Assembly: GCA_031310005.1 (NCBI GenBank)
Contig: CM062386.1
Coordinates: 2,480,001 to 2,544,000, forward strand
DNA: 64,000 nt
Source: Dactylellina haptotyla
Taxonomy: Eukaryota > Ascomycota > Orbiliomycetes > Orbiliales > Orbiliaceae
Reading direction: 5' to 3'
Shown here: one piece after another, positions 36,762 through 49,585 of the stretch
Layout: each line of letters begins with the position of its first letter
Position numbering within the stretch: the first letter of the stretch is position 1
The notes under the pieces: model-generated
What the model was told of the DNA's origin: nothing
Database searches by the model: none
The model's input: the letters and a program-made list of their open reading frames with translations, nothing else
Translations under genes and position numbers: made by a program

Positions 36762-37427
36762 AACAACTGTTATTTTATCTATAAAAATTATAAATTTTGT
36801 TACTTTATTTTTAAAACAAAAATATAATATTATTAAGTTTATTATTAAATAATATATATAATAATTAATATATAATAATATATATTTTATTTTTATAAAA
36901 ATAATAAAAATTATTAAAACTTAATTTTATTTAAATAATTATATATCTATTATAATATTAAAAATTTGGTTGGTTTTTCTGATTGTTATTTTAAAAAACA
37001 ATAATTTTTATATAATTATATAAAAATTATTTAAAGAGTTTGTAGGTATATAAAAGAAATAATATATTATTATTAAAAAAAATTTTAATAAAATTATATT
37101 TTTTAATATTACTATAAAGTCTCTTTATATTTTAAAAACAAATTAATTATAATATTTATATAATTTTTTATAGTTATTATATTATTTAAAACATTAAATA
37201 AAATATTAAAAACTTTTAAAATTTTATATTAAAAACTTTAAAATTTTATATTAAAAAAATTTTATAATGAAGAATATAATTGATTTTTATAAAATTATAA
37301 TTAAATTAAAAAATATTAATTTTAAAAAATATATAAATTTTAATTATAATTATAATAATAACTATTATATTTAAAAATAAAAATAAATATAAACAAAATA
37401 TATAATAAATTTTAATAAAAATAATAA

Positions 37428-37584
37428 TAATATATAAAATATATAAAATATATAAAATATATAAAATATATAAAATATATAAAATATATAAAATATATAA
37501 AATATATAAAATATATAAAATATATAAAATATATAAAATATATAAAATATATAAAATATATAAAATATATAAAATATATAAAAT
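37428..37584. repeat. 9-bp minisatellite (AAAATATAT)n
   Basis: About 17 near-perfect head-to-tail copies of the 9-base unit, ending where the sequence changes to AATAATAAT. The copies hardly differ from one another, which suggests recent expansion. Confidence 0.92.
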
Positions 37585-37858
37585 AATAATAAAAAGATAT
37601 GTTTTAATAAAATTATACTAAATATTAATATTAATAACCCTATTTTATTTTATAAATAAAAAAAAAATTAAAAACATTTTTATACAATAATTATAATAAT
37701 ATAAATTATATAAATAATAAATACTAAAAGATTCATTTTTATTTTAATTTTTATAAAAAATAAAAAATTATTATTATTATTTATACTATAATTTTTTTAC
37801 ACTATAATATAATTTATATAAAATTAATATTATTAAAAAAAAATAATATATAAATTTT

Positions 37859-38418
37859 TGTTACGGACTATTAATCGTACATCCGATTATCCCATACCAA
37901 ACTTTTATATACACTATCTAAAATAGGCGTATAAAATATAGGTATATGATATACCTATATATATAAAAAAAATAATTATTAAAAACAAAAATATTATAAT
38001 TCTATTTCTAAAAGTATTTACTTTTTAAAAAAAATTAATTATATAATTTTTAAAAAATTTAATAAAGGTTGTTATATTTAAAGTGTTTAATGATTACTAT
38101 TGAGTATTAAGTATAATAATATTTTTATATTATTTAGTGTTTATTATTAAGTATTAAATATTTTGGAATTATATAGGAATACTTTATGTATTTAAGATTA
38201 TTTTTAAAACCAATAATATTAGTTTTTCATTGGTTAATGTTATTAAATAATATAATTTTAATTATTTATTATTATCTTATTATTATATATTTTACATATA
38301 ATTTTAGTTATTTTATAAATATATATTTTTTAAATTAAAATTAAATAATTAGAATTAAAAATTTAATTTAATAAAAATAATTTATTTTAATACTTCCATA
38401 TTGAAGAGAAGTATAATA
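37859..38418 (+). repeat. 5' LTR of Gypsy copy B
   Basis: About 560 bases beginning TGTTACGGAC. They are homologous along their length to the reverse complement of 45,256-45,814 (559 bases). The first ~110 bases keep normal GC; the rest is heavily RIP-altered. Its plus orientation agrees with the plus-strand pol remnants downstream. Confidence 0.8.
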
Positions 38419-39710
38419 ATTTAACCAATTTTATTTAATTTAATTAGAAAAATTATATATATGTTAAATATATTAATTTTTATTAAATAATTATATATTT
38501 AGAAAAATATTATTTTAAAAATAATAAAATAAAATAATATTTTAAATTATAAATTTTGATTAGATTATAATAAAGAGTATATATATTTTTAAAATTATAA
38601 TTTTAATATTAATAATTTATTAATAAATTATCAAAACAATTAATTATATAAAATTATTTAAACTTTCTTTTACAAAAGAAATTATTAATAAAATAAAAAA
38701 TATTATTTTATTATAATAAAATATATTTTAGAAAACTTATTAAATATTTAAATATTAATTAAAAAACTAAATTATTATAATAAATAAATTTAAATATTAA
38801 ATAAAAAATTATTAAAAATATAATTTAAAAATAAAATAAAAATATCAATATACAATTTAATTTAAATAAAATAATATAATAGAAATTTTAACCTTGCTAT
38901 TAAAATATTAAAATAAATTAAATAAATAATTATAAAATAACTATTATTATTATTTACTATATTTTAAAATATATTTAAAAAATAATATAAATATTATTAT
39001 TAAATTAAATAATATATTTTTCACAAATCAACAAATAAGAAATTAAAAATTTTTAATAGAAAATCTAATTATTAAAATAAATATAATAAATATAATTATA
39101 TAAATATTTTATATAAATAAATTTATTAAATTTAAAAATAATTTAAATAATTTAATTAATTTTTAATTAAATTAAATTTTTTTTTTTAAATTAAATTTTT
39201 TTTTATTAAAAATTTTTTTATTAAAAATTTTTTTATTAGAAAATATAAAATCTACTTTATTAAAATATATTTTAAAATTTTTATTTTACATATTTTTAAA
39301 ACTTTTTAAAGTTATAAGAAAATTAAAATATAAAAAAATTATTAATAAATTTAAAAATATATTTAAAAATTATAAAAATATAAAAAATTTTTAATAATTT
39401 TAAATTATTTTAGAAATAAATATAACTTTAAAAATAAAAATAAAAATTTAAAAAAAAAATTTAAATTATAAAATAAGTAAAATTTATAAAAATTTATTTT
39501 TAAAAATTTAATTATTATACTTTTTTTATTAAATATATTAATAAATAATTTTTTAAATTTATTATTAATAAATTAAAAATTTAAATCTATTAAAATATTA
39601 TTAAAAAAAATTTTAAAAAATTTAATTTAAATTATATTAAAATATAATATTTTATTATTTAATTAAATAATTTTATCTATAAGGTAAAAAAAAATTCTTT
39701 TAAATATTAA

Positions 39711-40162
39711 TAGTGTTGGAAGTAGTATGGTAAAAACCATACCATACTATACTATTATCATATGGTAATGGTAAATAATATAGAATTTTTTTTTTTTTTT
39801 AAATAATAATAGTATATAATATAGAATATTTTTTTGGAAATAATATAATAAATAATATGGTAAATTCAATTTTTAATAATATAATAATAATATAATAAAT
39901 TGATTTTTTTTAAAATAATATAGTAAATAGTATAATAATTTAAAATAATATGGTAAATGGTATACTATATATTATTTTAAAAAAACAATAAATTTCCTAA
40001 TCGGGTAATCCATTTTATTTTTTATTTAATTTTTTATTTAATTATTTATTTAATTTTTTATTTAATTTTTTATTTAATTTTTTTAATTAATTTTTAATAA
40101 AAAAATTAAAAAAAAATATTAAATTAATAAAGTTAACACACATGTGTGTTAACTAAATAGTA

Positions 40163-40200
<38 letters not shown>

Positions 40201-41080
40201 AATTAATTAATTAATATACTAAAAAATTAATTCTAAAAATAGATATTCTAAAAATAGATCATCATTTTATTTTATATATTTAAAATAAATATATATATTT
40301 TTTATTTTTTTTTTTTTTTATTTTTTTATTTTTTTATTTTATTTTTATTTTATTTTATTTTTTTATTTTTTTTATTTTTATTTTTTTATTTTAATATAAT
40401 ATTGGTGGTGGTGGTAATAGTAATGGCAATAGTAGCAATAATAGCAATAGTAGTGGTAGTAGTAAAAATAATTATATTTTTTTAAAATCAAAAAATTTTT
40501 AAAAAAATTTTTCAAAATTCTGATCATTTTTAATTTTTTTTAAAAAAAATTGATTTTTTTGTATTGTATGATCAAATTTAATTAATTTATATTAATTTAA
40601 TTTAATTTCAAAATTCGCTTATATTGCCTAATTGGGTTAGTGTGGTTCGCTTAATTTAATTAAGTGTTTCATCATCTCCCACACTAATTTAAATATATAT
40701 ATTTAATATGATTAACACACATGTATGTTAACTTTATCATTTTAACATTATTTTAATATTTATATATATATTTATATTAAAAAATTAAAAAAATTAAAAA
40801 AAATTTAAATTATATAATTAATTAAAATTACTATATTTAGTCGTCCTAATCGGATATAGCATGATGGTAAATAATATAATAAAAAAAAATTAAATAATAA
40901 ATAATATAATAAATATATATTTTATTATTTAAAATGGTAAATGGTATAATATTGTATATATTTATTATATAAAATGGTATAAAATGGTATAATTGCTTAG
41001 TGTAGAATAATTTTGATTTTATTAAATGGAATGGTATATAATAGTGATTTGCCACCACTACCATACCATTTCCAATACTA
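39711..41080. mobile_element. Non-autonomous hAT-like DNA transposon, 1.37 kb
   Basis: The terminal inverted repeats are about 22 bases: left TAGTGTTGGAAGTAGTATGG, right (reversed) TAGTATTGGAAATGGTATGG, differing only by G/A. A perfect 8-bp duplication AATATTAA flanks it (39,703-39,710 and 41,081-41,088). The sister Gypsy copy A has the uninterrupted site near 51,750 with TTAATATT once. The interior is AT-rich with a TA run (about 40,169-40,197), T/A-rich tracts and a GGT/AGT-rich patch near 40,405-40,465, and no transposase. An 8-bp duplication and a TAGTGTTG-type end are typical of hAT elements. Confidence 0.88.
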
Positions 41081-44000
41081 AATATTAATTTAAAAAATTT
41101 AATTTTTATGGATAAAAAAAAAATTTATTTTAAAAGTAAAATTTATAATTATTATAATTTAATTTTTATAAACTTAAATTATATTTAATCTTATAATAGG
41201 AATTAATTTAAAAAGTCTAATAAATAATTATATTAAAATTATAATTAATTAAATTATATTTTAATTAATTATTTAAAACCTAAAAAAATGGATTTCTAAA
41301 ATAAAATTAATAATATTAATAAAAAATTTAATATATATAATTTAAAAAAGATTTAAAAAAAAAGTAAATTTAATTCAATATAACTTAAAAAATTAAATTT
41401 AATAAAATATTAAAAAAAATTAAAAATTAAATTTAAATAATATAATTTAAAAAGGAAGAAATAATTTTCAAAGTTAAAATATAAATTTTCAAAAATACTA
41501 TTATAATTATTTTTAATCTATTTAAATTTAAAAACCTATTTTATTAAAAATTTATAAAATTTTTTATATAAAAGAATTTAATTGGTTATAGGCTAATGTA
41601 ATTAAAATTTATTAATATTATTAATATTTAATTATTATTAACAAATTTTAATAAATAACTTTAATAAATATATTAAAAAATAATAAAAATTATTACTTAA
41701 ATAATTTAAAAAAATTAAAAATTTTAAAATTTATTTTAATAATCCTTATAATTTTTATATAATATAGTAAATTCTATTATAAAAGCAAAATTTTTAGAAG
41801 GATATTAATAAAATTATTAATATATTTAATTAAATTAAAATTAACAATTTTATAATAGCAATTATTATAATAAACAAAGATACCATATTAATTTATAAAA
41901 TAAAAAAATAAAATACCTTTTTAAGGAAAATTTTTAATTAATGTATATAATTATATAATATTAATAGATATTAATAATATAGAATAATTTAATTTTTAGC
42001 AATAATATTTAATATTATATAAATTGTTAACACAAAAATTAGTTAGAAGCTTTTAAATATTAATATATATAAAATAAAATTTATAATATTATTGTTAAAT
42101 AAATTTTATTATTTTAACATAATAGCTAATTAGTACAGATTTAAATTTATTAAAAATTAAAATAATTATTAAATATAAGGAAATTTTCCCATTTTTTATT
42201 TATATATAAATTAAAATAAAGACTTTATATTTTAATATATATATAGTTTAAGAAAGAAAATTATTACTTTTATAAAAAAAAATTATATATCTTAATTATA
42301 AAGAATTTTAAAAATTTATAAAATATATTAATAAATAAATAAAAATTATAAGTAATATAAAATGGGTTAAATATAAATTTTGAAATAATTTATTAAATAA
42401 TAATATTTTAAATGTTTTAATTATTTTATATTTTTAAATTAATTATTTTATATTTTTAAATTATTAGAAAAATATAAAAGAATTACTATTAATATTAAAT
42501 TATTTCTTTTTATTAAATTTATCAATAAAAAAATTTAAATTAAAAATAAGTAATTTTGTAAAGATTATTATATATTTTTTTATATTAAGAAGTTTTTAGT
42601 AATATTATAAATATTATAAAAAAATATTAAAAATTTATATTTTATTATAAATAAAACCTAATATTATTCCTAATATTTTTAAAAATTAAAATTTTGACTT
42701 ATTATAAAAATAAATTATAATATAAAAATTAAATTAATTATTATAATTAGTTATTTAATATATCTATTATTAATGGGATTTCTTGATAATCTAATATCTT
42801 CAAGTATATTAGTTAAAATTTTAAAAAAATAATTAAAGTAATATTATATTATTTTGAAAATAATATTTTTTAATTTTATTTGTTTTTAATTATTATTTAA
42901 AAAAAAATTTAAATTATAATTTAAATTAAAAATTTTTTTAAAAAAAGTAATTTAAAAATTTAAATTAAATTTTATATATTTAAAGTTTATTTAACAAATT
43001 AATATTATTATTATTAATTTATACTTTTATATATTAATTTATTTAAATAAATAATTTTTATAATTATTATTTAATTATATCAAATTTTATTTTTATAAAA
43101 TTATTAAAAAATAAACCTTTAATTTTATAATAAAAATAATTTTTATAAGTTATTATTTTTGAAAAAAGCTTTTAAAACAAATTATTTAAAAATAATTTTT
43201 ATTTTTTTATTTAAAAATATTAAAAAATTATAATAAATATATTAAATCTTTTATTTTTTTATTAATATTTAAAATTAATTAGTTTAAAATTTATAATCCT
43301 AAAATTAATTAAATATAAAAATTATTTAATTTATTTAATATAAATATTATAAGATTATATTTAAAAAATCATTATTATTTCTTAATATTTATAGGAAGTT
43401 CATTTAAATTTAATCTAAAAGTTAAAAATTATTTTAAAAAATAAATTTAATATTATTAAATAAATATAAATTAAAATTAAAAAAATTATCATTAAAAAAT
43501 TAAAAATTTATAAAATATTTTAATTTTATAAAAAAAAATATATTTTATTTTTATATTAAATTTAATTTTTTATTAAATTTAAAAAAAAAAAAAAATTTAA
43601 ATTATTTATATTTTATAATATTTAATTTAAAAATAAAACTATAAAAAAAATATATTAATAAAATTTTTATTTAAATTTTATATATTTTTATACTTTTTGA
43701 TAGGATATTCTATTTTATTTATATTAAAAAAATAATTACAAATATACATTAATTTTTAAATATTTAATATTATAATTATTAAAATTAAAAACCCTTACTT
43801 TTAATTAATAAATTTTTAATTAATCTATTAAAATTATATGTTTTATTAAATTTAACTTTATTAATAATTATGATAATATTTAAATAATTAAAAAAATGAA
43901 TAAAAACTATTTTTAAATATTGTTATAAATTATTACCTAAAAAATATTAAAATAAATTTTAAAAAATATAGGTAATTTAAAATTAACTTAAATTTAATAA

Positions 44001-45255
44001 TAAAATTTTAATATAAAAAATTTAAAAATTTTAAAATTTTATAATTATTATTAAAAATTTATTAAAAAATATAATAGATTTTTTATTTTTATAAAATTTA
44101 TTAAAAGTATTAAATTTAAAATTATTTAAAAAATAAATTTTTGAAATTTTTAAAAATATTTTTATTTTTATATTAATTTTATTTATAATTCTATATTATT
44201 TATTAAAATTAAAATAAATGTTTTTAATATTATATTAAGAATATATTTATTATAATTATATTTAAATAATAAATAATATTTAATTATATATTTTATATAA
44301 ATTTAATACTATTAAATAATGATATTTTATTTATAATTTATTTATAATTTAAAAATTAATAACTATTATTAAAATATACAAATAATAAAAATATTATTTT
44401 TAAATAATTAAATTATTTATTATTTATTTTAATTATAAGAATTTTATATATTTTTAATTATTAAAGAATTTAACTAATGTTAAATTTATTAAAAAAACAT
44501 TTTATAAATATAATATAAAAATTATATATTTTTAAAAAAGAAAATATTTTTATAAATATTATTAATAAAAATTTAATTTAAAAATATTAAATTAGATTAA
44601 GAAGTTATTTTAAAATAAAAATAAAATATAATTATAATTAATAAAAATTTTAATTTTGTTTATTATATTATTAAAAATAATTTTTAGAAAATTTAAGTAA
44701 AATTATTAAAATTATATTATTATTAAATAAATTTTAAATAATTTTAAAAAGTATTTAATTATTATAAAATAATTAATAAAATTATTTTTCTAAAATTTAT
44801 TTTATATTTCTATTAAAAATTTATAGTAAAAATTTATTTTTAATATTATAATAATTTTATTTATAAATATTTAAAAATTAAATAAATTTAAAATATAATA
44901 AAATATTAAATAATATATTTATATTTATAATATGTATTATTATAATAAATTAAATTAATATAAATTTTATAAAAAATTATATTTACATAATATATTTAAT
45001 ATATTTTTCCAAATTATAACTTATAATTTTATATAAAAAATATTATATATAAATTTTTTTTTTATTAATTAAATTTATAATAAAATTTTAATTATTATAA
45101 ATAAATTTAGTAAAATTTTAATTATTATAAATAAATTTAGTAAAATTGTTATTTTTGAATTATAAAATTTAAAATAGGGAGTAATAAAATTAGATATAAT
45201 TTATATTTAAAAAATATTTAATTAATATAATATTTAATATAAATATATTTATAAT

Positions 45256-45814
45256 TGTTACACTTCTCCCCAGTACGAAAGTACCAAGATAAATTATCTT
45301 TATTAGATTGGACTCTTAACTCTAATTACCGGGTTTTAATTTAGGAAGTATATATTTGTAAGATAATTAGAATATATAATAATAAAATAATTAATAAATA
45401 ATTAAAAATTATATTATTTAATAATATTAATTAATAAAAAATTTACTATTATTAATTCTAAAGATAGTTTTAAACATATAAAATATTCTTATATAATTTT
45501 TTAATATTTAATATTTAATAATAAATATTAAATAATATAAATATATTATTATACTTAATAATTAATAATAATTATTGAATACTTTGGATATAGTAATTTT
45601 TACTAAATTTTTTAAAAATTATATAATTAATTTTTTTTAAAAAATAAATATCTTTAAAAATAAAAATATAATATTTTTATTTCTAACAATTATTTCTTTT
45701 ATATATGAATTATATAAGTATATTATATATTTATATTTTTATATGTTTATTTTAAATAGCATATACAAAAGTTTAATATAAAATAATCAAATATATAATT
45801 AATAATTTATAACA
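45256..45814 (-). repeat. 3' LTR of Gypsy copy A
   Basis: Read on the minus strand it runs from TGTTATAAATT to GGGGAGAAGTGTAACA. Just upstream in that direction (45,815-45,829) is a polypurine tract, AAAAAGGAGGGATAG, which marks it as a 3' LTR. The outer ~100 bases (45,256-45,350) keep normal GC, while the rest is RIP-altered. Confidence 0.8.
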
Positions 45815-48800
45815 CTATCCCTCCTTTTTATAAAAATTTTAATAAAAAAATTTTTTATAAAAAAAATTAAAATATAAAATAAATATTAAATAATAATTAA
45901 TCAGGTTGTATAAAATTTTTTAAAAAAAATAAATTTTATAAAACCAAATTTCAATAATTCTTTTATTTAAAAAATTATTTAAGCAATTCATTTTATAAGA
46001 ATATATTATTTTTATTAATATTAAAAAATTTAATTTAATTTTAAATTTATTTATAATTATAAATAATTAATATATTTTTAAATAAACTTAAATAAATTTA
46101 ATAAATAAATTTAATATAAATTAAATTTTATTAATAAGTGATTTTTCAATGATTATTATTACCATTCTATTATTAAAATTAAAAAATTTAAACATCTGGC
46201 GGCTTTTTCGTATAACTTATATTTTTTTAAAAAATTAAAATATATAATTATAAATTTAAGAAAATATTTTATTTATATAAAATGTAAATTATTTTAATAT
46301 AATATAATTTTTTTTAATTTTTTTTTAATTTTTTTTAATTCTTTTTAATTAATTTTTATTTTTAATAAAATATATTTTTGATTTTTATTAAATTTATATT
46401 TAAAAATTTTAAAAGATAAAATATAAATTTTTAAAAGTTTTATCAAAATTGGTTTATTTTTAAATAAAAATAATTTATTATAAAAAGGAATTGGAAGTAA
46501 TTATATTAAAATATAAAAAAAATATAATATATAAATTAGAAATTTTAAAATAAAAGGATATTAAGTGGAATTACTTTTAATTAAATCAAATTTAAAAATT
46601 TTATCAATAAATAAGTAAATTATTTCAAATTAATAAAAAATTTTAATTTTAATTAATTTTATTAAACAACTAAAAGTTTTTTAATTAAAATATTATAATT
46701 ATAAATTGAATTTCTTAAATATAATCTATTAAAAAAATTTATACTTTTTTACTATATTTAAGTTTACTAAATATTATATTTTTTTAATTATTTATATTTT
46801 TATTTTATTAATAGTATTAATATTGATAATTTTTCTTATTGTTTTTAAGTAAGTTTAAATAAATTTGGGGATGATATTGATTTTTAATTGTTATAAGTTA
46901 TTTTTAATTTATAAATTTTATCTTATTTAATAAAATATTCTTTTTTTTATCAAATTTATTTAAAATTTCCTTAATATTATATTTATTATAGTTATTATTT
47001 TTAATTTTAATTTTTAAAAAAATTTTAATTCTAATAAAGTAAATTTTAATAAAGAAATATAAAAGTATAATAATATATTCTTGATTTTTAATATTTTTAA
47101 TTTATAGATAATATTATTAAATTTTTATAATTTTATAAATATTAAATTTTTAATAATTAAATTTTTATTAAATTTAATCATTTTAATATTTTAATTAAAT
47201 AAATATATTTTTTTAAAAAAAATAAAAGTTTATTTATATTTTAAATTATAATAATAAATTATTTATTTATTAATAAATTTAAAGTTTTTAAAGATTTTAT
47301 AAAAAAATTTATATTTTATATATATTTATTTATTTTAAATATTATTTATTTTAAATATTATTTTTAAATATAAAAAATAATAATGATAATTTAAATATTC
47401 ATCTTCTAAAATTTTATACAAAAGTAAAATCTATTATAAAATATTTAAAAATATTATAAGTAAATTTTATTAAAAATAAAAATTTAATTTAATTATTTTA
47501 TATATAATTTAAAAAATTTTAAAAATATATTTTAAAATCTAAATTATTTTTTAATATACTATTTATTAATACATATTCTTTAATAATAATTTAATTTAAT
47601 TTTAATTTATTTTATTTTTAAACTTTAACATTTATTTATAAAATATATTTTATTATAAATATATTTATATTAAACATTATATACATTATATTAATTAAAT
47701 ATTTTTAAATATAAATTATATTTAATTTTATAGCTTTTGTTTTAAATTTTATAATTTAAAAATAATTATTTTATTAAATTTATTTATAATAATTGAAATT
47801 TTATTATAAATTTGATTAATCAAAGGATTTCTTACATATAATATTTTATATATAAAATCATAAATTATAATTTAAAAAATACACTAAATATATTATATAA
47901 ATATAATTTTTATAAAATTTATATTAATTTAATTTATTATAACAATACATATTATAAATACAAACATATTATTTAATATTTTATTACATTTTAACCAAAA
48001 TAATTTTTAATTAAAAGTTTTAAATTTGTTTAACTTTTAAATATCCATAAATAAAATTATTATAATATTAAAGATTAATTTTTATTATAATTTTTAATTA
48101 AAATATAAAATAAATTTTTTAAAAACAATTCTGTTAACTATTTTATAATAATTAACTACTTCCTTAAAATTATTTAAAATTTGTTTAATAATAATATAAT
48201 TCTAATAATTCTGTTTAAATTTTTTAAAAATTATTTTCAATAATATATTATATAAGGTTAAAAATTTTATTAATAATAATAAAAATTTTTCTTATTTTAA
48301 TAAAAATTTTAATTTAGCTTAATATTTTTAAATTAAATCTTCTGTTAATTATATTTGTAAAAGTATTTTTTTACCCTTAAAATATATAATTTTTATATTA
48401 TATTTATAAAATGTTTTTATTAACAAATTTATTAGCAATTAAGTTTCTTGATGAAAAATAAATAAGATTTTTATAATTAAAATAAATAATAAATAATTTA
48501 ATTATTTAAAGATAGTATTTTTATTATTTATATATTTTAATAATAATTATTAATTTTTAATTATAAATAAAATATTATTATTTAATAATATTAAATTTAT
48601 ATAAGAGATATATAATTAGATATTATTTATTATCTAAATATAATTATACTAAATATATTTTTAGTATCAAAAATATCCACATTTCAATTTTAATAAATAA
48701 TGTAAAATTATAAATTTTAAACTTAATACTTTTTAATAAATTTTATAAAAATAATGAAAATTTATTATATTTTTAATAAATTTTTAATAATAATTATAAA

Positions 48801-49346
48801 ATTTTAGAAATTTTTAAACTTCTTATACTAAAATTTTATTATTAAATTTAAATTAGTTTTATATTACTTATATTTTTTAAATTTATTTTAATATTTTTAA
48901 AATAATTATAATTTTTAGAAATTTAACTTTAATAATAAAAATTTTAATTTTATATATTTTAATATTATATTTATTAAAGGTTAAAAATAAAATAAATATA
49001 ATAATTATATTTTTTTTCCATTTAACTATAAATTAAAATATTATTAAAGTAAATTATATAAATTTTATTAATATAATTTTATAAAATATAATTTATAAAT
49101 TTTTAAAATATAATAAATATATTTATAAATCCTATAAATATTATTAAATATTTAAAAAATTTATAATAATATTTAAAGATAATTTTTTATTTATTACCTT
49201 CAATTATTTAAATATTATAATATTTATTAATAAAATTAAATTTAATAAAACAAATAACTTTAATAAATTAATTAAAAAATTTACTAATTAAAGGTAGGAA
49301 TCCTCAATTCTTAATAATTATAATATTAAATATTTAAAAATTAACT

Positions 49347-49585
49347 AGAAGAGCGGCTTCGCCGCACTTAAACCCGACTGAAAAAAAAAAGGTGTTGTTT
49401 GTTTATATAAATTTCCTATTCTAATTAGTCTCAATCAACCACACTCTCTCGTTTACGACTAGTGATGAGGCTGGTACACTATTAAGCATAGCCATAAAAA
49501 TAATATATTTTGGAGATCCCTTCCCCCGGGGAAAATCGATCTTGCCTGCGAAACCATTGACCCTTCCTTTCAGTCGGGCATACAA
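49347..49585. mobile_element. GC-rich insert of unknown origin within Gypsy copy A
   Basis: This island of ordinary base composition has no counterpart in copy B, whose matching site is continuous near 43,735-43,750. It contains a perfect hairpin GCGGC-TTC-GCCGC (49,353-49,365) and an 11-bp inverted repeat, CCCGACTGAAA at 49,373-49,383 and TTTCAGTCGGG at 49,568-49,578, enclosing 206 bases. There is no long frame. Candidates are a MITE-like element or a piece of mitochondrial DNA joined in during repair. It carries no RIP, so it is recent, single-copy or too short to be attacked. Confidence 0.7.

Larger units (their letters stand above)
37859..45255 (+). mobile_element. Ty3/Gypsy fossil, copy B, nested by other elements
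   Basis: Order: 5' LTR (37,859-38,418), internal region on the plus strand, a hAT-like insertion (39,711-41,080), then RT-RNaseH-like remnants (RNase H-like near 44,350-44,560), ending abruptly where copy A begins at 45,256. The remaining 3' part is not seen and may lie beyond copy A. It is broken many times over by RIP. LTR divergence cannot be used as a clock because RIP dominates it. Confidence 0.75.

Noticed and set aside
37428-37584. CRISPR-like direct repeats.
   Set aside because: The 9-base units are contiguous, with no spacers, and the genome is fungal.
40846-41064. A 72-residue minus-strand frame of Ile, Tyr and Phe.
   Set aside because: It lies wholly inside the right end of the hAT-like element and is low-complexity.
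37859-45814. The two inverted ~560-bp repeats could be the long terminal inverted repeats of one large DNA transposon.
   Set aside because: A polypurine tract abuts the right-hand copy on the side away from the left one, pol remnants on the two sides run in opposite directions, and the homology between the interiors fits two nested retroelements better.
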